The position numbers were made by a program, and so were the translations under genes. A stretch of 64,000 nucleotides of DNA from Sphingobium faniae (GTDB taxonomy: Bacteria; Pseudomonadota; Alphaproteobacteria; Sphingomonadales; Sphingomonadaceae), in NCBI GenBank assembly GCA_900100475.1, contig FMTU01000004.1, positions 345,104 through 409,103 on the forward strand, written 5' to 3'. How positions within the stretch are numbered: the stretch's first letter is position 1; each line of letters begins with the position of its first letter. This document shows positions 28,459 through 35,218 of the stretch, one piece after another. The notes below the pieces were generated by a model. That model was given only the letters and a program-made list of their open reading frames with translations. It searched no databases and had not been told where the DNA came from.

Positions 28459-28488
28459 ATACAAATTGTATTTAACATTTCATAATGT
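28459..28488. promoter_or_regulatory. Paired palindromes before the TetR gene, candidate operator
   Basis: ATACAAATTGTAT (28459-28471) is a perfect 6+1+6 palindrome, and ACATTTCATAATGT (28475-28488) is a 5+4+5 one, in an AT-rich patch 19-48 bases before the TetR start. TetR regulators usually bind such sites over their own promoter. No binding evidence beyond sequence. Confidence 0.55.
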
Positions 28489-28506
28489 CAATATGAACGG
28501 GCAAGA

Positions 28507-29187
28507 ATGCATCGAATGAATGGGGGAAGCGCATCACTCGAAACGCCCATGACGCGCGGCAGCAGGGCGCAGATCCTGGCCGCCGCTCTCTCCTGTCTGG
28601 AGGCGACCGGCCTGCGCGGAACGCGCGTGGAGGACGTGCTGCGCGAAGCGAAGGTCTCACGCGCCACCTTCTACCGTCATTTTCCGAATATCGACGCCGT
28701 CATCATCGAACTGGCGGTTGCCGCCGCGCGCAATGCGCTGGCACGTGCGGTGGCAGACAGCCAGGCGCCGGGGGTCGACAGCGCTACCCGCATCGCTCGC
28801 GTCATCGCCGGCATGGCGGGCCGGATCAGCGACCCGCCGATCCTGGCGATGCTGGCGAGCAGTGATCAGTTGCTGCGCATTTCCAACCTGATCATGGGAA
28901 CCGACCATGCGATGGCGATATTGTCGGCGCCGATCGTCCCTCTGCTGGATGCCGGTCGCGCGGACGGAACGTTGCGGGCGGATATCGACAATGCGCAGAT
29001 GGTCGAATGGCTGACCCGCAACGCCACTTCGATCCGCAGCCGGCTGCCGCCGCATGCGCGCACGCCAGCGCAACTGGAAGCCTATGTCACCCGTTTCGTC
29101 ATGCCCGGCCTGTTGGCGCAGCAACCAGCCGGGCTGGACGTCGTCCTCGATCGACTGGACGCGATTGAGCGGCGCCTGGGCGGCTGA
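28507..29187 (+). CDS. TetR/AcrR family transcriptional regulator
   Basis: A 226-residue repressor-type protein. The N-terminal helix-turn-helix spans about residues 18-62: RAQILAAALSCLEATGLRGT, then RVEDVLREAKVSRATFYRHF, the standard TetR recognition helix. The rest is a helical ligand/dimer domain of unknown ligand. Starts at 28507 and 28516 are both possible. It is divergent from the P450 relic, so its original target may have been that lost gene; two palindromes in its upstream region may be its operator. It now stands between a P450 relic and a receptor relic. Confidence 0.85.
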   Translation: MHRMNGGSASLETPMTRGSRAQILAAALSCLEATGLRGTRVEDVLREAKVSRATFYRHFPNIDAVIIELAVAAARNALARAVADSQAPGVDSATRIARVIAGMAGRISDPPILAMLASSDQLLRISNLIMGTDHAMAILSAPIVPLLDAGRADGTLRADIDNAQMVEWLTRNATSIRSRLPPHARTPAQLEAYVTRFVMPGLLAQQPAGLDVVLDRLDAIERRLGG

Positions 29188-29274
29188 CATATGTGGTGGG
29201 CGGGTTCAGCCTGCCCTGTCGAAGCGCAAGTCGATCCGCGCGACCTCCTGATTGAAGCAGGAGGGTGGGAGTGC

Positions 29275-29467
29275 GCGCGCATCGGGTTCGTCGGCAAGGC
29301 GCACATTGTCGATCTGGCGCGTGATTTCGGGCCACGAACGTCAGATGCCTGGTGAGGTTGGGGCCGCCCGCACCCACGCCGTCGCCAGCGCGGGCACCGT
29401 CCGCTTGGTCGTGGCGGGCCAGCCGCGCATGTATGGCGTGGGCCTGCGCTACCGCTTCGGCGACTGA
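29275..29467 (+). pseudogene. TonB-dependent receptor C-terminal relic
   Basis: Two pieces in different frames resemble the last strands of an outer-membrane receptor barrel. ARIGFVGKAHIVDLARDFG, from 29275 in the frame stopped at 29353-29355, matches the ARIGF...W-VDLWARNLT segment. VRLVVAGQPRMYGVGLRYRF, ending with a TGA at 29465-29467 in another frame, matches the usual PRxYGxxLxYRF terminus. The frameshift and missing upstream barrel mark it as a remnant. No intact receptor gene lies immediately upstream. Confidence 0.6.
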
Positions 29468-29473
29468 CGCGGG

Positions 29474-30418
29474 TCAGACGCTGGCGCGGACCGCGTCGGG
29501 CGTCACGGATGTGACAACAGGGGCCTGCGCGACGCGGCAGGCCAGCCGCCACATCCGCCGCGCGGCGGTCGACGCGGCGGCCCCCGGCTCGATCAGGTGA
29601 AGTGTCGACCGGAATGGGTTGCCCTCTAGCGGCCGGGCGATCAGGCTGTCGCCGGCAAAGCTCGCCATGCTGTCTACGGTCAACGCGCAAATGCGCCGGC
29701 GCCGCGCGAAATTCTGGAGCGTGATGAAATTCGCCTCGGGGATTTCCAGCAGGCTCGCGCCATGGTCGCGCAGCAGGCGGTAGACGTCCAGGCACAGTTC
29801 GGGGTGGCTGATCGCCGGGAACACAGCGATCGTCTGGCCCTGCAACGCCGCCAACGGAATGACCTCATGATCGCGCAGCGGCGATTCCCGCGGCACGAAC
29901 AACATGCCATATTGTTCGCACAGGATGATGTTGCGCCGCGTGGCTATTCCCTCCGGCAGCGGCGCGCCGATCATCAGCAGGTCGATCTCCGCGCGCCAAT
30001 AGGCTTCCAGCAGCGGCTTTGGCTCCATCGACTGGATGCGCACCGACACATCGGGTTCGCGCCGCATGAACTCGTCGACCAGTCGGTCGCGCTCGGGCGC
30101 CGACGTACTGGCGCTGGAACAGCCGATGACGATGCGGGCATGATCCTGTCCGCCGATCTGCCGGGCGGACGCATGCAGCCGGTCCATTTCCACGACACAG
30201 CGCAGCGCGATCTCCAGAAACGCCTTGCCCTCGGCCGTCAGCGTGATCTGGCGGTGCGAACGGTCGAACAGCAGATAGCCAAGCTCCGCCTCCAGTTGCT
30301 TGACCTTTTCCGAAACGGAAGGCTGGGCCAGGCCCAGCCGGCTTGCTGCGCCGCTGAAGGATCGGGCCTCGACGACCGCCACGAAATAGCGCACCGCTTT
30401 CAGGTCGAGCCCTCGCAC
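29474..30418 (-). CDS. LysR-family transcriptional regulator
   Basis: A 314-residue LysR regulator. The N-terminal winged HTH contains FVAVVEARSFSGAASRLGLA, then QPSVSEKVKQLEAELGYLLF. The C-terminal type 2 periplasmic-binding-like domain (ARIVIGCSSASTSAPERDRL onward) senses a co-inducer. GTG 30418 is the best start because TAGGAGGGA lies about seven bases before it; ATG 30439 lacks one. It is divergent from the P450 gene, the classical layout for a LysR controlling its target, so P450 regulation is the leading hypothesis. Confidence 0.88.
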   Translation of the reverse strand: MRGLDLKAVRYFVAVVEARSFSGAASRLGLAQPSVSEKVKQLEAELGYLLFDRSHRQITLTAEGKAFLEIALRCVVEMDRLHASARQIGGQDHARIVIGCSSASTSAPERDRLVDEFMRREPDVSVRIQSMEPKPLLEAYWRAEIDLLMIGAPLPEGIATRRNIILCEQYGMLFVPRESPLRDHEVIPLAALQGQTIAVFPAISHPELCLDVYRLLRDHGASLLEIPEANFITLQNFARRRRICALTVDSMASFAGDSLIARPLEGNPFRSTLHLIEPGAAASTAARRMWRLACRVAQAPVVTSVTPDAVRASV

Positions 30419-30562
30419 CCTGCTCCCTCCTATAGGCATATCCGATTATCGTCGTTGATGTTCCTATTAGACCTGCGGCCACCGCATCGCAATAATGATG
30501 CCGACAGGGCAGGCGGGTCCGCAAGACAGACGGACGGCGGCAGATCGGGAGAGGAAATTTTC
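30419..30562. promoter_or_regulatory. Divergent LysR-P450 control region
   Basis: A 144-base gap between LysR and P450 starts. ATAGG (30432-30436) and CCTAT (near 30465-30469) form an inverted pair about 28 bases apart, and ATCGTCGTTGAT (near 30448-30459) is a small palindrome. LysR proteins bind such partial dyads over divergent promoters. The exact box is not assigned. Confidence 0.4.
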
Positions 30563-31855
30563 ATGGATTCGGTCGATATCGGCCGGGCGACCGAACAGGC
30601 GCCCGAATGTCCCAACGGCTTTCATCCGCTGGACTGGGACGAAGTGCATGATCCCTTCCCGAAGCTCGCCGAACTGCGCGCGCAATGTCCGGTGTCGACG
30701 GTGCGGCGCGATCCCATTCCGCCGATGAAGCTTTTCACCAAATTCGCCGATATTTCCCAAATCTATCGCGATTGGGAAAGTTTTGGGAACATGGGCATCA
30801 TCGTCAATCCGGTTGAACATGCCGGCATGGCGGCTGAACAACGCGCCATCATTTCCACCGATCCGCCGCGTCACGGCGCGATGCGGCGCTTCGCTCTTCA
30901 GGCGCTCTCGCCCGCGCAGATCGACGCGCATATGGACGGCATCGCCGCCTATGCGCAGGCGGAAACGGCGAAGCTGCCGATGGGCGAGGATGTCGAGATG
31001 ATGGACGCCTGGGCGGGGCCGATCCCATCGGTGGCGACCGCCCGCGCGCTCGGTCTGCCGGACGCGGACGCGCTGTCCTTTCGCCGCTGGGTTCGCATGG
31101 GCATAGAGGCCAATGCGCGTCGCATGTCGCCATCCTCGACCGAATTCCGCTGGGCGGACGGCGCCGACGCCTATGGCGCGGGCATGTTTCCCGAATCCGC
31201 GGACTTCGTGGGTAAATGGGTCCGGGCGCGCCGCGCGGCGGGTAATCCGCAGACCGGCGACGTCCTGTCGAAGATGCTGGACTATGTCGATGAGGAAAGC
31301 GGCATTTCCTTCACCGATCAGGAAGTGGTGGACCAACTGGTCACGATCATCGCGGCGGGCAACGACACCACCGGCGGCCTGATCGGCAATTTCCTCTATC
31401 GGCTGGCGACGACACCCGGCCTGTTCGACATGCTCAAGCAGGATCGGTCGAAACTCATCATCGCGATCGAGGAATCGCTGCGGCTCGATCCGCCGCAAAT
31501 GATGTTTCCGCGCCTCTGCCTGAAGGACGCCAACGTCGGCGGCGTCAATGTGAAGGCGGGCGAGGTCATCATCATGTCCATGGCGTCGGGCAATCGCGAC
31601 GAGGAATTTTATGGGCCGGATTCCGATCAGTTCCGGCTCGACCGCAAATATCCCAACCCCCGCCATCTTTCGATGGGCCGTGGCATCCACACCTGCATCG
31701 GCGCCTATCTGGCGCGCAAGGTGGCGAAGGTCGCCATCGACGCGTTGCTTGAACGTTTTTCAGGCGTCCGGCTTGCGGACGGCTATAGCTATGAGAAGGT
31801 TCTGTTCCATCATTTCCGCGCGCCCGAAACGCTGCGCATCGTGCTGGAGGCGTAA
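30563..31855 (+). CDS. Cytochrome P450
   Basis: A 430-residue soluble bacterial P450. The oxygen-binding I-helix motif is AAGNDTTGG (residues 264-272), the K-helix ExxR is EESLR, and the heme loop is SMGRGIHTCIGAYLAR with the thiolate Cys378. Oddity: the Phe usually seven residues before the Cys is Met371 (MGRG instead of FGxG). ATG 30563 has a clear GGGAGAGGAAA site; the very long open frame upstream crosses the divergent LysR and is not coding. The next gene is a ferredoxin at two bases' distance, so the electron donor is encoded with it. The substrate is unknown. Confidence 0.93.
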   Translation: MDSVDIGRATEQAPECPNGFHPLDWDEVHDPFPKLAELRAQCPVSTVRRDPIPPMKLFTKFADISQIYRDWESFGNMGIIVNPVEHAGMAAEQRAIISTDPPRHGAMRRFALQALSPAQIDAHMDGIAAYAQAETAKLPMGEDVEMMDAWAGPIPSVATARALGLPDADALSFRRWVRMGIEANARRMSPSSTEFRWADGADAYGAGMFPESADFVGKWVRARRAAGNPQTGDVLSKMLDYVDEESGISFTDQEVVDQLVTIIAAGNDTTGGLIGNFLYRLATTPGLFDMLKQDRSKLIIAIEESLRLDPPQMMFPRLCLKDANVGGVNVKAGEVIIMSMASGNRDEEFYGPDSDQFRLDRKYPNPRHLSMGRGIHTCIGAYLARKVAKVAIDALLERFSGVRLADGYSYEKVLFHHFRAPETLRIVLEA

Positions 31856-31856
31856 C

Positions 31857-32057
31857 ATGGCGAACCAGGTGAGCGTGAACCGCAATCTGTGCATGGGCGC
31901 GGGCGAATGCGTCTGGACGGCGCCGAAGGTGTTCGAAATGGACGATGAGGGCAAGGCGGTGGTCGTCAATCCAGACGGTGCCGACGACGCCGCGTTGAAA
32001 ATGGCGATGAACGGCTGTCCCAATTTCGCGATCCGCTATCGCGCCGGTACTGATTGA
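31857..32057 (+). CDS. Ferredoxin for the adjacent P450, [3Fe-4S] type
   Basis: A 66-residue ferredoxin. Cysteines in NLCMGAGECVW (Cys12 and Cys18, Cys-x5-Cys) and GCPNFAIRY (Cys-Pro) give the three-cysteine pattern of small [3Fe-4S] ferredoxins that reduce bacterial P450s. A fourth cluster Cys is absent. Start ATG 31857 lies two bases after the P450 stop, so the two are translated together. A ferredoxin reductase is not in the window and must be elsewhere. Confidence 0.9.
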   Translation: MANQVSVNRNLCMGAGECVWTAPKVFEMDDEGKAVVVNPDGADDAALKMAMNGCPNFAIRYRAGTD

Positions 32058-32096
32058 AGGCGGGCACGGACGCCGGATCTGCGCGTAAAACGGTGC

Positions 32097-32240
32097 TGGG
32101 CCTGGCTAACTGGCGCGCTCCGCCTCGACCCGAACGAACAGTTGAAGATCATCCTGCGCGCTGTGGGGCGCGTCCAACGTGCCCAACATGCCCGCGTTCA
32201 CCGCCCTTGGCCTCACTCCGGCGACCGCCTCTATTCAAAG
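32097..32240 (+). pseudogene. TonB-dependent receptor internal relic, frameshifted
   Basis: In one frame 32097-32162 reads WAWLTGALRLDPNEQLKIIL then RA; the next frame from 32161 reads LWGASNVPNMPAFTALGLTP then ATA. Both align with the intact receptor at 35219: its ALMTDPTDRLNVVLRA and PNLPALTARGLTPTTA segments share the same order, with about 35 residues missing at the join. The two pieces are joined by a frameshift within GCGCTGTGG. The rest to 32462 is open in part but I see no clear family match. It is a decayed paralogue of the nearby receptor, not a gene. Confidence 0.68.
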
Positions 32241-32462
32241 CGGTACGCGCTCGCTCGCCAACCGTCACGAACAGATCGCCAGCCTGTTCGGCGTGCCGCG
32301 CAGCAGGGCGCTTTGGATCGCACAGACGGCCGAATATATGAACATCACCGTTGGAGTGGCGCGTGATTATGCCATGACACGCTATGCTGGCATGGGCGCG
32401 CCGGGGCAGTCCGGCTTCATGCGCTATACAGACCAGCGTGGCGGAACTCGCGTGACGCGCGA

Positions 32463-33305
32463 TCAGCGCGGCAGTGGCGTCAGGAAATGCGCTGGCTCGC
32501 GATAGTCCGGGTCGGCCGATCCCTGCATCGCGCTCAGCATCAGATCGCGGTCCGACCGGATGGAATCAGCATAGTCGTCATGCGTGAACACGAAAAAGGC
32601 GTCCGCCGCAATCGCCTCCACCACCGCCCGGCCCACATGATCCGGGGCCATTCCCTGACTGGTCGACAACTGAGCCGGCGGCCTGATCCCGCCTTTCAGC
32701 GCGTTGGGTCGCGCATCCTCCGCATTGGCGCGAAGGTCGGTGCTGACGATGCCGGGGCAGACGGCGGACACGCCGATCGCGGTCCCCGCCAGTTCCTGCT
32801 TCAGCACCGTCGCGAAATTCAGCAGCGCTGCCTTGCTGGTCGTATAGGCGCCCTGCGTGGCGAAGGGGTGCAGCGCGGTGATCGAACACATCATCGCCAC
32901 ATGGCCCTCCTGTCCGCGCGCCTTCATGCCGGGCAGGAATGTCCGCACTGCGTGTAGCGCTCCCATGATATTGACCTCATAGACCCAGCGCCAGGCGTCC
33001 AGGTCGATCGCGTCGAGCGCGCCGGTATAGGCGACGCCAGCATTGCTGATCAGGACATCGACGGGGCCGAGTTGCGCCTCCACTGCCTCGCGCGCGGTGA
33101 TCCAACTGTCCGCATCGGTCACATCCAGCGGCACGGCGATCGCGCTGCCCGCGCCCAGGTCGGCGGCGATCCGCTCCGCGCGCGGAAGATCGCGATCGGC
33201 CAGCGCCACGCGTGCGCCCGCCGCGATCAGATGCCGGGCGATCGCCGACCCGATGCCGCCTGCGCCGCCGCTGATGAGGGCGATGCGACCCTCGAAATCC
33301 TTCAT
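32463..33305 (-). CDS. Short-chain dehydrogenase/reductase
   Basis: A 280-residue SDR: cofactor site GGAGGIGSAIARHLIAAGA, acidic DR after the second strand (LADRDLP, favouring NAD), and DVLISNAGVAYTGALDA. The catalytic Ser lies in MMCSITALHPF and the YxxxK in AYTTSKAALLNFATVLKQEL. The C-terminal part (DDYADSIRSDRDLM) is longer than minimal SDRs. It is preceded in the same direction by a truncated SDR (17 bases apart), so both came from one operon with a regulated upstream region. The substrate is unknown. Confidence 0.87.
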   Translation of the reverse strand: MKDFEGRIALISGGAGGIGSAIARHLIAAGARVALADRDLPRAERIAADLGAGSAIAVPLDVTDADSWITAREAVEAQLGPVDVLISNAGVAYTGALDAIDLDAWRWVYEVNIMGALHAVRTFLPGMKARGQEGHVAMMCSITALHPFATQGAYTTSKAALLNFATVLKQELAGTAIGVSAVCPGIVSTDLRANAEDARPNALKGGIRPPAQLSTSQGMAPDHVGRAVVEAIAADAFFVFTHDDYADSIRSDRDLMLSAMQGSADPDYREPAHFLTPLPR

Positions 33306-33322
33306 GCCGGTTCGTCCTTTCG

Positions 33323-33691
33323 TCAGCGTTTCCGGGTGGCGACCGACGCCGCCTTGAAACCGGGCGTGCCGGTCCAGGCGGTCGCCGCTCCGTCCGCCAC
33401 GATCGCCGCGCCCGATACGAAGGACGCCTTGTCCGACGCCAGGAACAGCACGACATGGGCGATGTCTTCAGGCCGGCCGAAACGGCCCGATATCCGGGGC
33501 GCCGCCATCACCTCGATCAGTTCGGGATACTGCGCTTTCATCTTTTCGAACGGCGCGGTGAAGACGGTGCCGGGGCACACCGCGTTGCAACGGATATTGT
33601 AGCGCGCATAATCCACCGCGGCGCGGTGGGTCATGTTGATGATCGCGACAACGAAACCCGCGCCCACGATTGCCACATTGCCCTCTCCCAT
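33323..33691 (-). pseudogene. Beheaded short-chain dehydrogenase
   Basis: Only the second half of an SDR is present: IINMTHRAAVDYARYNIRCN, then AVCPGTVFTAPFEKMK and RFGRPEDIAHVVLFLASDKA, ending FVSGAAIVADGAATAW. The Rossmann GxxxGxG, NNAG and catalytic Ser-Tyr-Lys, which should precede NMTH, are missing. Instead an ATG at 33691 gives MGEGNVAIVGAGFVVA, fused directly to the second half, consistent with an internal deletion of about 150 residues. It would be inactive as a dehydrogenase. It sits upstream of, and in line with, the intact SDR at 32463. Confidence 0.7.
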
Positions 33692-33725
33692 ATCGACGCA
33701 TCGCGTCGTTATGGATACAGATGGA

Positions 33726-33751
33726 CATATTAGTTCCACGTGGTCAATATG
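33726..33751. promoter_or_regulatory. 26-bp imperfect palindrome, candidate operator
   Basis: CATATT (33726) and AATATG (33746-33751) flank a perfect CCACGTGG (33736-33743). It lies 35 bases upstream of the ATG of the broken SDR and opposite the LysR gene at 34038. Its AT-rich flanks and dyad symmetry fit a regulator site for the SDR operon. The matching regulator is unknown. Confidence 0.45.
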
Positions 33752-33811
33752 AATGGTAATATATGTATCACGCAGTCTGATAATTGAGGGGGGAACGCCC
33801 AATGGCTGCAA

Positions 33812-34037
33812 ACGCTATCGTCCATCCGGCGCGCTCGACCTCTTTCTGGAGGAGGATATGGATATGCCCGCCGCCTGACCCGCGCCGGCATCGCGCCGGA
33901 AAGCTGGACCGATACGGTCAGCGACCGCGATCCCAAACGGGGGCTTGGGCGTATACTCGCGCAGCGGCGTGGTGCATGATCGGCGGCGGCGGATTCGGGC
34001 GATGGGCAACCGGCGGCGCGGTGGGACACTGTATTAA
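33812..34037 (+). other. Gap before LysR gene, coding-like relic possible
   Basis: No complete gene is seen in these 226 bases. A stretch at about 33853-33978 reads openly (YARRLTRAGIAPESWTDTVS and on to a TGA) and looks protein-like, but I cannot match it to a family and it has no start. It may be another decayed gene of this island. The LysR gene begins directly after. Confidence 0.3.
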
Positions 34038-35015
34038 GTGAGAACGGACCTCAATCTTCTCCGGATATTCCTCTATCTTTTCGATGAACGCAGCGCCAGC
34101 AAGGCGGCCGGCCGCGCCGGCCTGACGCAACCGGCGATGAGCCACGCGCTCAATCGGCTGCGTGGGGCGCTTGGCGACCGGCTGTTCACGCGCGGGGCGG
34201 GCGGCATGATGCCGACCCAGTTCGCGCTGGAAATCGAACCGGCCGTGCGCGCGGCCATGGGTCAGTTGATCAAGGTGCTCGAAAGGCCGGCCTTCGATCC
34301 CGCGCGCACCCGCCGCCGCTTCACCATCGCCATCGGTCCCTATCTGTCGGAACTTCTGGGCCTTCCCCTTCTCAGCGCGCTGGCGCAGGGCGCGCCCCAT
34401 TGTCAGTTCAATCTGTTCAAGAATTTCGAACGTCTCGTCGAACATATCGACCGGGGCTTCATTGATGCCGCCATCGCCGGCTTTGATGCGATTCCGGCGC
34501 ATCTGGCTTTCGAAACCCTGTTTTACGAGGACATGGCGTGGGTCGGCGGCAGTCAGTGCCCGCTCGCCGATGCCGCCCCGCTCGACGATCTGCTCAAACA
34601 ACCGCGCGTCGCCATTACCACGTCCCGCTCGCCGATTCCCGAAACGGATGTCGAAAGCGAAAGCGGGCTGCACCACAGGGTAGCCATCCGGCCCGGCGGG
34701 CCGGCCGACGGAACCGGCGGGGGCGCATCGCCAGCCCGCCTTTCGGTGTTCGACAATATCCTGGCGCTGCGCCTCATCGCGACGACGCCTTTCGTCGCCA
34801 TCATGCCGCGCCGGTTGATCGAAAATCATCGTGAACATCTGGCGCTTCGCATCTTTTCCGCCCCGACCGGCCTGGATGCGATGCCCATGTATATGGTCTG
34901 GGGTCGCGATCGCGAAAATGATCCCGGCCTCCTGTGGCTATGCGACATGATCCGTCGATGCGCGGCCATGGCCACCGACGAGGTGGGACGAACGCCTTCA
35001 GGTATACGCGCATAG
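34038..35015 (+). CDS. LysR-family transcriptional regulator (NodD-like subgroup)
   Basis: A 325-residue LysR protein starting with GTG. The N-terminal HTH is typical of the NodD/NahR group that opens with RTDLNLLRIFLYLFDERSAS, then KAAGRAGLTQPAMSHALNRL. The C-terminal domain begins FTIAIGPYLSELLGLPLL. Members of this group often respond to aromatic compounds. It precedes the TonB-dependent receptor in the same direction with a 203-base gap, suggesting it may control that gene or the SDR operon opposite. The effector is unknown. Confidence 0.85.
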   Translation: MRTDLNLLRIFLYLFDERSASKAAGRAGLTQPAMSHALNRLRGALGDRLFTRGAGGMMPTQFALEIEPAVRAAMGQLIKVLERPAFDPARTRRRFTIAIGPYLSELLGLPLLSALAQGAPHCQFNLFKNFERLVEHIDRGFIDAAIAGFDAIPAHLAFETLFYEDMAWVGGSQCPLADAAPLDDLLKQPRVAITTSRSPIPETDVESESGLHHRVAIRPGGPADGTGGGASPARLSVFDNILALRLIATTPFVAIMPRRLIENHREHLALRIFSAPTGLDAMPMYMVWGRDRENDPGLLWLCDMIRRCAAMATDEVGRTPSGIRA

Positions 35016-35218
35016 TTTATTCATGCTGCGCATCTGCGGATGAAAACAGTTCATTTGACCGAAATCGGCGGCGATCCAATACTGGCCACCTCAAAAAAGT
35101 CGCGGATCGCCGTTGATCGTGGTTTGTCGGCCATTGCCAGAATCCCTCAAAAGGAGAGGTTCGGGAAAGGCTCTCATCTTCGATAGCGATACCGCGATAA
35201 AATCGGAGAGGAGAGAAT

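Noticed and set aside
28238..28519. A 93-codon + strand protein before the TetR gene
   Set aside because: It runs opposite to the P450 relic and overlaps the operator-like palindromes and the TetR start; it has no recognised motif.
29762..30562. Upstream extension of the P450 frame by 267 codons
   Set aside because: It runs antisense through the LysR gene and carries no P450 sequence. The true start is ATG 30563 with a strong ribosome site.
32179..32505. A 108-codon + strand gene after the ferredoxin
   Set aside because: Its first part is a decayed receptor segment, it has no ribosome site, and its end overlaps the SDR stop.
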